Shown here in pieces: positions 17,410 to 26,683 of a DNA stretch of 64,000 bases. The notes beneath the pieces are model-generated. The model searched no databases, was not told the origin of the DNA, and worked only from the letters and a program-made list of their open reading frames with translations. Position numbers and translations under genes: made by a program. Origin of the DNA: Fictibacillus phosphorivorans (GTDB lineage: Bacteria > Bacillota > Bacilli > Bacillales > Fictibacillaceae); contig NZ_JAMBOR010000010.1 of NCBI RefSeq assembly GCF_023715845.1, positions 1-64,000 on the forward strand, given 5' to 3'. The stretch's first letter is position 1, and the number at the start of each line of letters is the position of its first letter.

Positions 17410-18267
17410 ATGGAAAACTCCGGTTTAATTTTAGAAGGCGGGGGAATGCGCGGCGTGTATACAGCCGGTGTGCTTGATGTGTTTATGGAAAATGATCTTT
17501 ATTTCCCTTATGTGATCGGGGCTTCCGCTGGAGCATGCAATGCAGCGTCCTATCTATCCAGACAGCACGGAAGGAATCGTACGGTGAACCTGGAGTACAG
17601 TTCACATCCTGAGTATATCTCTTATAAGAACTGGCTGATTAAGAAAAAGGGTTTGTTTGGGATGGATTTTATTTTTAATGAGCTTCCAAACCGCCTTGTT
17701 CCTTTTGATTATGAGGCTTTTAAAAAATCACAGGAAAAATTTGTAGTGGTTGTTACAGACTGCAGAACAGGTGAACCTGTTTACTTCAATAGAGAAGATT
17801 TTAGTAAAATAGATCTCTCCATGGTACTCAGAGCATCCTCTTCTATTCCTTTTATAGCCCCGGTGGTTGAGCTCGAAGGAAAACATATGATGGATGGCGG
17901 CATCGCTGATCCGATACCTGTCCGTAGAGCGGTAGAAGACGGGGTAAAAAAAGGTGTAGTCGTATTAACACAAAATCCGGGTTATCGAAAGAAAAAGCCA
18001 AGGATGACATGGGTAACGAGACGCTTTTATCCTGAATACACCGGTTTAGATAAAAGTTTACGAGACCGATATGCTAAATATAATGCAACATTAGATTACA
18101 TTGAAGAAGAGGAGAAAAAGGGAAACCTGTTTGTCTTGAGGCCTCTTGAAAAGATGACAGTGAAGCGCATAGAACGTGACCCGAAAAAACTTAGCGTTCT
18201 TTATGAACAAGGAAGAAAAGACGCGCTCGACCAGTTGGACGCTTTAAGAAACTGGCTAACCAATTAA
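17410..18267 (+). CDS. Patatin-like phospholipase
   Basis: A 285-residue patatin-family lipid acyl hydrolase. The oxyanion-hole motif is LEGGGMRGVYTAGVLD (residues 8-23), the nucleophile serine lies in GASAGACNAAS, and the catalytic aspartate in MMDGGIADPIP. These three elements form the Ser-Asp dyad of bacterial patatins (RssA/YjjU type). It probably hydrolyses membrane phospholipids or lysolipids in the cytoplasm. The ATG at 17410 is preceded by AAGGCGGTG and GAAGGGG. Monocistronic. Confidence 0.9.
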   Translation: MENSGLILEGGGMRGVYTAGVLDVFMENDLYFPYVIGASAGACNAASYLSRQHGRNRTVNLEYSSHPEYISYKNWLIKKKGLFGMDFIFNELPNRLVPFDYEAFKKSQEKFVVVVTDCRTGEPVYFNREDFSKIDLSMVLRASSSIPFIAPVVELEGKHMMDGGIADPIPVRRAVEDGVKKGVVVLTQNPGYRKKKPRMTWVTRRFYPEYTGLDKSLRDRYAKYNATLDYIEEEEKKGNLFVLRPLEKMTVKRIERDPKKLSVLYEQGRKDALDQLDALRNWLTN

Positions 18268-18287
18268 TACTCATATATAAAAACAAG

Positions 18288-18340
18288 AAGCTGGCATGTG
18301 GGAGTTCACAAAAGAACCCCTGCAGCCAGCTTTCATTTTT
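18288..18340 (+). terminator. Terminator of the patatin gene
   Basis: AAGCTGGC (18288-18295) pairs with GCCAGCTT (18325-18332), with inner pairing GGGAGTTC/GAACCCC, followed by a T-rich run. Confidence 0.8.
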
Positions 18341-18431
18341 AATATATTTTTTGGATCACTTCTTCCCTATCCGGTTCTTTCATCTGAATATCTACCGGTT
18401 CCCCTCCCCACGGAAAAATTAATGGTATGTG
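18339..18431 (-). other. Possible remnant of a coding region (about 30 codons)
   Basis: The minus strand reads, between two stops, a protein-like stretch containing PWGGEPVDIQMKEPDREEV and ending in a stop next to the patatin terminator. It has no ATG at its start and no ribosome site. It may be the decayed 3' end of a gene or chance. The rest of 18432-18583 is AT-rich promoter DNA for the penicillin-binding protein. Confidence 0.3.
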
Positions 18432-18583
18432 CTAAATAAAACGTTGAAAAACATTATCAAAAAAAGATGAGGTTTTTTTAATGAATATGTTGGAATTTTG
18501 GTCAACATCTAGTAATCTATACATAGATGCTTTTGTAATATAATTGTAAAATTAACGGGAAAAATTCCAAAAGGAGCGGAATG

Positions 18584-20668
18584 ATGGTAACGAAAGCGGA
18601 TCCGGAAAGAAAGAAGAAAAAATCACAAGTACCCTTTCGTTTAAACGTCTTGTTTTTAATCGTATTTTTTCTATTTTCCATTCTAATTCTTAGACTTGGA
18701 GTACTCCAGATTGTGAACGGAGAAGAAAAACGAATGGAGTCTGAGGCTGTAGAAGAAGTCATTGCTAAAAAAGAAGCACCACGCGGCAAGCTGTTGGACA
18801 GCAATTTTCGTGAGGTTGTTGGCAACGAACCGTTTTTCTCACTTACGTATACCAAGACAGTAGATACCAAAGCCGATGACACGATGCGTATTGCAAAATG
18901 GCTCGCTAATCGACTAGGGGTAACAGAAGAACAGAAGAAAAAAATTACAGAACGTGATAAAAAAGATTATTTTATCGCAACACATGATATCCAAGAATTA
19001 ATGGACGAACGGTTGACTAAGAGTGAGAAAAAATTAGACGACAAAGATCAATACAAAGCTCTTGTTGATAAAATCACAGAAGAGGAAATCAATAGTCTTA
19101 CAGAAGAAGAATTAAAGATCCTAGCTTATAAACGCGCAATGGATTCAGGCTATGCCTATTCAGCTCAAAGGATCAAGACGAATTTAACGAACGAAGAAGT
19201 TTCTATCATTTCTGAAAACCTTGGCGACCTGCCTGGCATCGATATCATGGCGGACTCTAAAAGGATCTATCCTTACGGAGAATCAGCGATATTTGGTGCA
19301 GTAAAACAGATTCCTAAAAATAAAATGGAATATTATACGAGTCTTGGGTATGACAGAAGTGACCAAGTTGGAGTCAGTGGTCTTGAAGTTCAATATGAAC
19401 GAGTTCTTAAAGGAACGAAAGAAAAGTCTGTTTATCTGACCAACCCTAAAACCGGTCAAACGATTGGTGAACCAACTACCATACCTGGTCAGCGAGGAAA
19501 AGATATCGTTCTGACTTTAGACATGGAACTTCAGTTTAGATTAGAACGGATTCTGGAAGAAGAGATATTAAGAGCTAAAACACTTCCAGGAAATGATTTG
19601 CTCAAGTCAGCCTATATCGTAATGATCAATCCGAAAACCGGAGAAGTGAAAGGGATAGCTGGCAAAAGATATGAAAATGGCAAGTTCATCAATGATGAGT
19701 ATGGTGCTTTGTTTAATTCCTACGAAATGGGTTCAACCGTAAAAGGAGCAACTGTATTATCAGGTCTTCAAAAAGGTCTGATCAGCATGGGAGAAACCAT
19801 ATACGATACAACCTACACAAAATACGGTATGAATAAATCGTCTTGGAAGAACATGGGTACGATCAATGATCTAGATGCTTTAAGAATGTCCTCCAACGTA
19901 TATATGTTTAACATCATGGACCGGATGATCGGTCCTGAGCACTATACTCAAACATATGCAGAAGCACGCTATATGTATAATCAGTTTGGGTTAGGCGTCA
20001 AAACTGGAATCGACTTTCCGAATGAAGCAGTTGGATATGAAGGAAAACCGCCAGCAGGAGAAATGGGTACCCTTTTCGACTTAGGAATTGGACAGTTTGA
20101 CACCTATACAACGATGCAGCTTGTCCAATATGTTTCCACGATAGCAAATGGTGGATACCGTGTGAAACCGCAGCTAGTAAGAGAAATTCGTGAACCAGCA
20201 ACAGATACAGAACAGAGCGGGAAGTTACTTAAGCGTTTTGAACCAGAAATCTTAAACAAACTTGATGTGGATGATAAATACATCAAACGCGTACAACAAG
20301 GATTCTGGCAAGTTATGCATGCCCCTGGTGGAACAGCAAAAGGTTATTTTGATGATGTTGAAAAGTACCATAACCCTGCCGGAAAAACAGGAACTGCTCA
20401 GCGTAAAATTTTACACCCGCAAACAGGACAGATAGTAGAAAAACATAACTTAACACTAGTCGGTTACGCACCATTTGAAAACCCTGAGATTGCATTTGCA
20501 GTCGTCGTTCCAGAAGGTACTACACGAAATGGTAACCAAAGAATCAACAAATACATCGGTCAGCGTGCGTTAGAGGCTTATTGGGACCTTAAAGAAGAAT
20601 ATGGTGAAAACGCGGCTACTGTGAATGGAAACTTGGAAAAAGAAATAGAAGAAAACTCAGCACAATAA
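18584..20668 (+). CDS. pbpA: Class B penicillin-binding protein (PBP2/PbpA type)
   Basis: A 694-residue transpeptidase with a basic cytoplasmic start, one membrane anchor (about 20-41), a dimerisation/pedestal domain, then the transpeptidase. The catalytic motifs are STVK (Ser384, Lys387), SSN (about 436) and KTG (GKTGTAQ). It crosslinks peptidoglycan during elongation or outgrowth, working with RodA/SEDS partners. Overall order and motifs match B. subtilis PbpA/PbpH; the symbol is my best guess between these. ATG at 18584 is seven bases after AGGAG; ATG at 18581 is also possible. Confidence 0.88.
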   Translation: MVTKADPERKKKKSQVPFRLNVLFLIVFFLFSILILRLGVLQIVNGEEKRMESEAVEEVIAKKEAPRGKLLDSNFREVVGNEPFFSLTYTKTVDTKADDTMRIAKWLANRLGVTEEQKKKITERDKKDYFIATHDIQELMDERLTKSEKKLDDKDQYKALVDKITEEEINSLTEEELKILAYKRAMDSGYAYSAQRIKTNLTNEEVSIISENLGDLPGIDIMADSKRIYPYGESAIFGAVKQIPKNKMEYYTSLGYDRSDQVGVSGLEVQYERVLKGTKEKSVYLTNPKTGQTIGEPTTIPGQRGKDIVLTLDMELQFRLERILEEEILRAKTLPGNDLLKSAYIVMINPKTGEVKGIAGKRYENGKFINDEYGALFNSYEMGSTVKGATVLSGLQKGLISMGETIYDTTYTKYGMNKSSWKNMGTINDLDALRMSSNVYMFNIMDRMIGPEHYTQTYAEARYMYNQFGLGVKTGIDFPNEAVGYEGKPPAGEMGTLFDLGIGQFDTYTTMQLVQYVSTIANGGYRVKPQLVREIREPATDTEQSGKLLKRFEPEILNKLDVDDKYIKRVQQGFWQVMHAPGGTAKGYFDDVEKYHNPAGKTGTAQRKILHPQTGQIVEKHNLTLVGYAPFENPEIAFAVVVPEGTTRNGNQRINKYIGQRALEAYWDLKEEYGENAATVNGNLEKEIEENSAQ

Positions 20669-20686
20669 TGCTGAGTTTTCCTTTTT
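20652..20686 (+). terminator. Terminator overlapping the stop of the PBP gene
   Basis: AAAACTCAGCA and TGCTGAGTTTT form an 11-pair stem whose 5' arm lies in the coding region, followed by T residues. Confidence 0.88.
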
Positions 20687-20701
20687 GTTCTTTAAAAGAA
20701 A

Positions 20702-20733
20702 AAAGCCGGACGAATCCGGCTTTCTTTTTTTGC
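20702..20733. terminator. Bidirectional hairpin terminator between PBP and YjcZ genes
   Basis: AAAGCCGGA, a four-base loop and TCCGGCTTT, with A runs on one side and T runs on the other. It serves the minus-strand YjcZ gene. Confidence 0.85.
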
Positions 20734-20742
20734 TATCTCTTA

Positions 20743-20829
20743 TTAGCAGAAGCAAGCTGCCCCTACAATAATCAATAGAATAAATAACACAACTACCAAT
20801 GCAAAAGAATTGCCATGAGAATAACCCAT
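20743..20829 (-). CDS. YjcZ-family sporulation mini-protein
   Basis: A 28-residue peptide starting MGYSHGNSFALVVVLFILL and ending in GAACFC. Short glycine/tyrosine-rich N-terminus, a single membrane helix and a cysteine-containing tail define the YjcZ family of Bacillus spore-associated mini-proteins. GGAGG lies at normal distance upstream of the ATG at 20829, and a strong terminator follows. Its function is unknown; family members are found in spores. Confidence 0.85.
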   Translation of the reverse strand: MGYSHGNSFALVVVLFILLIIVGAACFC

Positions 20830-21048
20830 CGATTTTTCCTCCTTTAATTCTTGCAATTGTTGTTTCCATACATTCTATGCCTTTTTTTGTTTTAGACGTG
20901 GGCAGGAGCGGAAAATCCAGCAAAATAGGCTGAAAATGTATGTGTTTTGATGAAAGTGTCAACGATTTGTAAAGACTGAATACTTGTGGGTGTATTCTTT
21001 CTTTGTTTAAATAAAATAAGAAAGAAAATATTATATAGGGAGTCAATT

Positions 21049-21579
21049 ATGAAAAAAACGTTCTTATCCTTTCTTTTATTAATTATGGTTGCTATGAATC
21101 TGCCTTCCTTTGCATTTGCGCACACCGATCTTGAAACGGCTACACCTGCAAAAGGAGAGAAGGTTACGACAGATCTTGAAGCAGTGGTCCTAACATTTAC
21201 AACTAAGGTTGAATCATTAAGCACCATGAAACTGAAAAACGAAAGAGAAGAAATCCCTTTACAGATTAGTATTGAAGATAATCAAATGACTGGGAAATTG
21301 AACAACAGGCTTGAAAATGGTAACTATACAGTTGAGTATAAAATCATTGGAGCCGATGGCCATGTGATTGAAGGGAACTACTCGTTCTCGGTAGATCGTC
21401 CTGAACAAGCCCAACCAAAAGAAGAACCAGAAGAAGATAAAGATAGTACCGAACAACCAATGCCTGAGCAAGATAAGAAAGAAAAGCCTGATAATCCGAG
21501 TTATTTTGGTCCATTGACTATTGGATTAGTTCTTTTAATCGCGATTTTTTCATTCTTTGCTTTCAGGAGAAAAAAATAA
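21049..21579 (+). CDS. CopC-domain copper-resistance-like surface protein
   Basis: A 176-residue exported protein: signal peptide (cleavage near FAFA-HT), CopC fold (about 24-115), a charged Glu/Lys/Pro linker (about 116-148), then a C-terminal membrane helix and RRKK. The mature protein begins with His (HTDLETATPAKG), and DGHVIEGNYSF matches the second copper-ligand region of CopC. It likely binds or chaperones Cu(II) outside the membrane. There is no adjacent CopD, unlike YcnJ where the domains are fused. The ATG at 21049 follows AGGGAG. Single gene. Confidence 0.85.
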   Translation: MKKTFLSFLLLIMVAMNLPSFAFAHTDLETATPAKGEKVTTDLEAVVLTFTTKVESLSTMKLKNEREEIPLQISIEDNQMTGKLNNRLENGNYTVEYKIIGADGHVIEGNYSFSVDRPEQAQPKEEPEEDKDSTEQPMPEQDKKEKPDNPSYFGPLTIGLVLLIAIFSFFAFRRKK

Positions 21580-21588
21580 ATGTCTACG

Positions 21589-21619
21589 AAAAAAGCCTCG
21601 AAGTATTCGGGGCTTTTTT
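21589..21619 (+). terminator. Terminator of the CopC gene
   Basis: AAAAAAGCCTCGAA and TTCGGGGCTTTTTT form a stem with a three-base loop. Confidence 0.85.
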
Positions 21620-21773
21620 GTATGGATTTGAACATTTAAAAATTCATTAACTAAGTGTAATGTTTACAATTTGATTATTTTTAATAAAAGCGAGCAAATG
21701 ATTCGTTTTTTCTAACTATTCTGTTATATGATGTATATTGTCATTTATTTTACAAAAGGGGGAAGGTGAAGAT

Positions 21774-23540
21774 TTGGATACGTTTAAAAGGTTAAAAGAC
21801 TTTTATTGGCCGTACAAGAAATACTTTTACTGGTCGATCCTGACTTTGATTCTGGTTTCAGCGATCACGGTTGTCTATCCGATGGTCTTGCAGTTTACCA
21901 TCGATGAAATCATTATCAAAGGTGAGTATCCACTCGTACCTTATGTAGCAATCGGTTTTATCGTATTAATGGGAATAAAAGGAGCAGCTACATATTGTCA
22001 TCAATATTTTGGAGATTTGTTTGGCATCAGCTCCGTTTTCCAGCTCCGTGAATCGCTGTATGAGAAGCTTCAATTTTTGCCTTTCAGTTATTATGATAAC
22101 GCGAAGACGGGAGATCTCATGTCCCGTTTAACAGCAGATGTAGAGGGTTTTCGTTTCTTTCTCTCATTTGGGTTTTCACAGCTTATCAATTTCGTTCTCA
22201 TCATAGCATTCAGTCTTTCCGTCATGTTCTTCTATTCCATTCCACTAGCAATCATCACACTGTTCATGATGCCGTTCCTCGCAATAGTCGTATACAAGTT
22301 TGATAAAGAAGTACATCCCGCATTCAGAGGAATACGTAAATCAATGGCTAACCTTAACACAAAAGTCCAAGAAAACATCAGTGGTATTAACACGGTTAAG
22401 TCCTTATCAAGAGAAGATTTTGAGATTAATAAATTCGATCACTCGAATGAAGATTACAAATCTCAGTTTTTACACACATCCCATATTTGGGCACGTTATT
22501 TTCCGATCATGGAGCTGATCGGGAACTTATCCGTCGTTCTGTTGCTCGCATATGGCGGATATTTAGTCATCAATGGTGACCTTACAGCAGGGGAGCTTGT
22601 CGCATTCTTCAGTCTTGTCTGGTACATCATGGGCCCGATCATGAATCTCGGGTTTATCATGAACACGTTCTCACAATCGAAGGCTTCCGGAGAACGTCTG
22701 TTAGAAGTCTTAGATGAACCCCTTGAGTTAGATGGGGAGGAGGATCTTGATTCCGGCTTTACCCGTTTAAAGGGAGAAGTAACCTTCGAACATGTGACAC
22801 ATCGTTATAAAAATGAAAAGAAGGATGCCTTAAAGGACGTCACGTTTACAGTAAAACAAGGTCATACAATCGGTTTAATCGGTGCGACTGGTTCCGGAAA
22901 AACATCCATTACGCAGCTTTTATCCAGATTTTATACGCCGGAGTCAGGAAGTATTTTAATCGATGGCAAGCCTTTAGAAAAATACTCGCTGAATACATTA
23001 CGAAAAAATATCGGCACGGTACTTCAAGAGTCGTTTCTGTTTTCCTCAACGATCAGGGACAACATTTCCTATGGCAATCCAGACGCTGATATGGATGATA
23101 TCGTAGATGCAGCGAAACGCGCACAGGCCCACGATTTTATCATGGAACTGCCAGATGGTTATGATACGATCCTCGGTGAAAGAGGACTCGGGCTTTCTGG
23201 AGGTCAGAAACAGAGAATTTCCATCGCAAGAGCCATCCTTATCGACCCTGCCATCCTTATCTTGGACGATGCAACAAGCGCAGTTGATATGGAAACAGAA
23301 TTTAAGATCCAGCGTGCTTTGAAAGAGGTCATGGATGATCGTACGACATTTATAATCGCTCACCGGATTTCATCGTTGAAACATGCGGATGAAATACTGG
23401 TTCTCCATGAAGGAGAAGTCATCGAACGAGGTACCCATGACGAACTCATTCAGAAAGAATATGGGAACTATCGCAGAATCTATGACATTCAATACCAGGA
23501 CAGACATAAAGTGTTCCAAAATAACGGGCAGGGGGTGTAG
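21774..23540 (+). CDS. yfiB: Heterodimeric ABC exporter half-transporter, YfiB-like
   Basis: A 588-residue half-transporter with six membrane helices (about 15-300), then an ATPase domain. Walker A is GATGSGKTS, the signature is LSGGQKQR, Walker B is AILILDDATSAVD and the H-loop is IAHRI. The residue after the Walker B aspartate is Asp, not the catalytic Glu, so its own nucleotide site is degenerate. It pairs with the next gene, as YfiB/YfiC or BmrC/BmrD do. The likely start is TTG at 21774 behind AAGGGGGAAGGTGA. Substrate unknown; multidrug or lipid-like compounds are typical. Confidence 0.87.
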   Translation: MDTFKRLKDFYWPYKKYFYWSILTLILVSAITVVYPMVLQFTIDEIIIKGEYPLVPYVAIGFIVLMGIKGAATYCHQYFGDLFGISSVFQLRESLYEKLQFLPFSYYDNAKTGDLMSRLTADVEGFRFFLSFGFSQLINFVLIIAFSLSVMFFYSIPLAIITLFMMPFLAIVVYKFDKEVHPAFRGIRKSMANLNTKVQENISGINTVKSLSREDFEINKFDHSNEDYKSQFLHTSHIWARYFPIMELIGNLSVVLLLAYGGYLVINGDLTAGELVAFFSLVWYIMGPIMNLGFIMNTFSQSKASGERLLEVLDEPLELDGEEDLDSGFTRLKGEVTFEHVTHRYKNEKKDALKDVTFTVKQGHTIGLIGATGSGKTSITQLLSRFYTPESGSILIDGKPLEKYSLNTLRKNIGTVLQESFLFSSTIRDNISYGNPDADMDDIVDAAKRAQAHDFIMELPDGYDTILGERGLGLSGGQKQRISIARAILIDPAILILDDATSAVDMETEFKIQRALKEVMDDRTTFIIAHRISSLKHADEILVLHEGEVIERGTHDELIQKEYGNYRRIYDIQYQDRHKVFQNNGQGV

Positions 23541-23542
23541 GA

Positions 23543-25351
23543 ATGGATAAGAGAAGAAAATCAGCCCGTTTCCGTTATTCCTCTGAGCAGGTGATCGACA
23601 AACCCTTTAACTGGAGTCAGATCATCAGGCTTTTTGGATACATGAAGCCCTACAGCACGAATTTGCTTCCAAAAGCGTTTATAGCGATGATGGTCACAAC
23701 GGCTGTCAGACTTGCCGTGCCTGTGTTCATCGGGGTTCTGACGTTTGATCATGCGATAAAGAATAAAGATACCTCACTTCTTATTAAGTTGATTATCGCG
23801 ATTTCAGCTCTCTATCTTCTCTCATGGGGAGCAAATACTTTCCGGATTCGTTGGATGAACTATCTCGGCCAATACGTGATCTATGATATTCGACAGCATC
23901 TGTTCAAGCACATACAGCGTTTGTCCCATCGTTTCTTTGATCAGCGATCAGCAGGCTCCATACTAGTTCGGATTATCAACGATGTTAACTCCTTACAGGA
24001 TCTATTTACAAATGGTGTCATTAACGTACTGATGGATGTCATCATGCTGTTCGGGATTATCGTGATCATGTTTGTTTACAGTCCAGAACTCACTTTGGCG
24101 ATCATGGTCATTTTACCGCTGATGTTCTTTATTTCTACGAGCCTAAGGAAGAAGATCAGACGTTCGTGGCAGCTTGTCCGTATTAAGCAGGCGAAGCTGA
24201 ACTCGCATCTGAACGAAAGTATCCAGGGTATACGAGTGACCAAGTCTTATACACAAGAAAAAGAGAACATGGGCTTTTTTAACGGTGTCAATAATGAGAC
24301 CTATGACAGCTGGAGAACGGCCACACAACAAAATGCGTTGTTCCGGCCGTTCGTTGAGATGTCTAACGCGATCGGTACAGCGATCCTATTATGGTTTGGA
24401 GCGTACTTGATCCAAGGGGAAGCACTTGAAATCGGTGTATTTGTTACCTTTGCCTTTTATTTAGGGATGTTCTGGGAACCGATCTCCCGTTTAGGCCAGG
24501 TGTATAATCAGCTTTTAGTAGGGATGGCGTCCTCTGAAAGAATCTTTGAATTTTTAGATGAGCAGCCGAACGTACATGAGAAAAAAGGCGCTTATGAATT
24601 TACAAGAATGAATGGAGAAATTGAATTCAAAAACGTTGAGTTCTCTTATGATGACAAACGAAAAGCATTAAAAGGAATCGACCTAAAGATTAAGGCCGGA
24701 CAGACGGTAGCGCTTGTCGGTCATACTGGTTCAGGAAAAACAACCATCGCAAACCTTGTTAGCAGGTTCTATGATCCTACTTCAGGAGAAGTCTTAATCG
24801 ATGGGGTGAACTTAAAAGATGCTACTCTTGCAAGTTTACGTGAAAAGGTGAGTGTTGTTCTTCAGGATACATTCATTTTCTCAGGAACGATCATGGAGAA
24901 TATCCGGTTCGGAAGACCAGATGCAACAGATCAGGAAGTGAAGAATGCTTCTAAAGCGGTCGGTGCACATGCTTTTATTGAAAAACTAACAAATGGTTAT
25001 GAAACAGAAGTTGAAGAACGAGGGAATGTGTTATCAGTGGGTGAAAGGCAGTTGCTATCCTTTGCCCGTGCTCTACTCGCAGACCCCGACATTCTCATTC
25101 TGGATGAAGCGACCGCGAGCATCGATACCGAGTCTGAACAAAAAATTCAAAAAGCCTTAAAGACGTTGTTGAATGACAGAACAGCGATCATTATCGCTCA
25201 CAGACTCTCCACGATCAGAGAAGCTGATAATATTGTTGTCCTTGATCATGGGGAAATCATTGAGCAAGGAAACCATAACCAGCTCATGAATGCTGAAGGG
25301 GTTTATTATCACCTCGTTGTGTCACAGTTTAAAATGTTGGATGCAATATAA
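23543..25351 (+). CDS. yfiC: Heterodimeric ABC exporter half-transporter, YfiC-like
   Basis: A 602-residue half-transporter: a polar N-terminal extension (about 1-40), six helices and an ATPase domain. Walker A is GHTGSGKTT, Walker B is DILILDEATASID with the catalytic Glu, and the H-loop is IAHRL. Its signature is LSVGERQ instead of LSGGQ. The good ATP site is therefore formed by this protein's Walker motifs with YfiB's LSGGQ; the other site is crippled. Start ATG two bases after the yfiB stop; the pair forms one operon ended at 25384. Confidence 0.88.
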   Translation: MDKRRKSARFRYSSEQVIDKPFNWSQIIRLFGYMKPYSTNLLPKAFIAMMVTTAVRLAVPVFIGVLTFDHAIKNKDTSLLIKLIIAISALYLLSWGANTFRIRWMNYLGQYVIYDIRQHLFKHIQRLSHRFFDQRSAGSILVRIINDVNSLQDLFTNGVINVLMDVIMLFGIIVIMFVYSPELTLAIMVILPLMFFISTSLRKKIRRSWQLVRIKQAKLNSHLNESIQGIRVTKSYTQEKENMGFFNGVNNETYDSWRTATQQNALFRPFVEMSNAIGTAILLWFGAYLIQGEALEIGVFVTFAFYLGMFWEPISRLGQVYNQLLVGMASSERIFEFLDEQPNVHEKKGAYEFTRMNGEIEFKNVEFSYDDKRKALKGIDLKIKAGQTVALVGHTGSGKTTIANLVSRFYDPTSGEVLIDGVNLKDATLASLREKVSVVLQDTFIFSGTIMENIRFGRPDATDQEVKNASKAVGAHAFIEKLTNGYETEVEERGNVLSVGERQLLSFARALLADPDILILDEATASIDTESEQKIQKALKTLLNDRTAIIIAHRLSTIREADNIVVLDHGEIIEQGNHNQLMNAEGVYYHLVVSQFKMLDAI

Positions 25352-25356
25352 AAAAT

Positions 25357-25384
25357 GCCTGGGAAATGAATCCCAGGCGTTTTG
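25357..25384. terminator. Terminator between yfiC and the convergent zinc-binding lipoprotein gene
   Basis: GCCTGGG and CCCAGGC form a stem, followed by TTTT on the plus strand. Confidence 0.8.
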
Positions 25385-25387
25385 TCT

Positions 25388-26305
25388 TTATTGGAGTGCT
25401 TTTGATAACGTTTCAATGTTCTCGTCCATGATCGAGAGGTAATCCCTATTTTTCTTCCGATCCGCTTTCGTCAATGTTTCAAGGTTGTGCAGCGTCAATG
25501 TTTCGGCTTTCACTTCCTTATTGATCACTTCAGCTACTTTGTTATTCACATTTTTTTCGAAAAGAATATAACGAATTTCCTCTTTTTTAGCACGTTGAAT
25601 GATGTTTTCAATCTGATGCTGACTTGGTTCATGAGAAGGGGATAGCCCGGAAATTGCAATCTGTTCTAATCCATAGCGCTCAGCCCAATAGCCATACGCT
25701 GCATGAGAGACGATAAAGGAGTCCTTTGGAGCTTCTTCAACTTTACTCTTAAAAGTAGCATCTAACTTTTCGAGGTCTTTGATCAATGCATCATGATTCT
25801 TTTTAAAGTACTCTTTCTCTTGAGGTTTAACCTCCACTAGTCCTTTGAAGATGTTGTCCGCCATTTTTTGAGCAAGTACCGGGTTCAGCCAGATATGAGG
25901 ATCCTGCGAACCATGTTTATGTGTGCCTTCTTCTTTATGGTCTTCCATATGTGCAGGCTCAACCCCTTTAGCTGCATCTACAAGAGGTACGTTTTCTCCC
26001 TTTAATGTATCTGCAACGGAAGAGGAGAATTCATCCGATTCCATTTTGTTGTATACAAACGCATCGCCTTCTGAGATCTCCACCATTTTCTTAGTAGACG
26101 GTTCGTACGTATGCGCATCTGCCCCTGGTGGAATAATGGATGAAACCTCAACGTGCTTTCCGCCAATTCTTTCTGTAAAGTATTCTAAAGGATAAATGGT
26201 TGTATATATATTTAACGTTCCCTCTTTTTTATCAGCACTTTTATTACTGCAAGCTGCTGTTGCGATCAAAAGAAAAATCATGCCTATCATGCCAAGCCTT
26301 TTCAT
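25388..26305 (-). CDS. znuA: Zinc ABC transporter substrate-binding lipoprotein (ZnuA/AdcA type)
   Basis: A 305-residue cluster A-I metal-binding lipoprotein. The lipobox is TAACS. Candidate zinc ligands include the His in GADAHTYEPS, the His in DPHIWLNP and the His in SHAAYGYW. A short His-rich loop (HMEDHKEEGTHKHG) just before DPHIW is typical of zinc rather than manganese binders. It captures zinc outside the membrane for a ZnuBC permease, which is not in the window. ATG at 26305 follows AAAGGAGAG. A Zur-type operator inside its promoter supports zinc control. Confidence 0.9.
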   Translation of the reverse strand: MKRLGMIGMIFLLIATAACSNKSADKKEGTLNIYTTIYPLEYFTERIGGKHVEVSSIIPPGADAHTYEPSTKKMVEISEGDAFVYNKMESDEFSSSVADTLKGENVPLVDAAKGVEPAHMEDHKEEGTHKHGSQDPHIWLNPVLAQKMADNIFKGLVEVKPQEKEYFKKNHDALIKDLEKLDATFKSKVEEAPKDSFIVSHAAYGYWAERYGLEQIAISGLSPSHEPSQHQIENIIQRAKKEEIRYILFEKNVNNKVAEVINKEVKAETLTLHNLETLTKADRKKNRDYLSIMDENIETLSKALQ

Positions 26306-26336
26306 CCGTTTCTCTCCTTTCAAACAATCCTTTATC

Positions 26337-26365
26337 ATTATAAGCGGAATCATTACGATTTGCAA
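26337..26365 (-). promoter_or_regulatory. Sigma-A promoter of znuA with embedded Zur box
   Basis: Minus strand: TTGCAA (26360-26365), 17-base spacer, TATAAT (26337-26342). The spacer holds TCGTAATGATTCCGC (26344-26358), matching the Bacillus Zur consensus TCGTAATNATTACGA at 12 of the 14 defined bases. Repressor binding there would block RNA polymerase. Confidence 0.75.
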
Positions 26366-26431
26366 AAAATATTCGAGAAAATGTGAGTTGATCAATAAAT
26401 CATTGCTTTTAGTGAGTAATGAGGATGCAAA

Positions 26432-26566
26432 ATGATGAGAAGGATAGGAGATCGAGTTAATTTCAAAAAGTGCAACCGTAAAACGTTTGAAAAGTACAGT
26501 TCACGAAATGAAACCTTTAAACAGCGTTGGCAGTGGAATCGGATGACCGTAAGAAAAGATTTTTAA
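26432..26566 (+). CDS. Possible 44-residue basic peptide
   Basis: An open frame of 44 codons starting MMRRIGDRVNFKKCNRKTF and rich in Arg, Lys and aromatic residues, with GAGG seven bases before the ATG. It lies between the znuA promoter and the CBS-protein gene. I recognise no family; it may be chance. The remaining 26567-26683 looks like a promoter region (TGATATAATAAAG near 26607) for the CBS gene. Confidence 0.3.
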   Translation: MMRRIGDRVNFKKCNRKTFEKYSSRNETFKQRWQWNRMTVRKDF

Positions 26567-26683
26567 AATTGTACAATGGTTTAATAAAGCAGACCAAGTT
26601 CCTTTTTGATATAATAAAGAAGGTGTTAGAAAAAGCGTTTAAATAAGCGTGAATCATGCTTACAAAGGAGAGCGCGTACCAAC

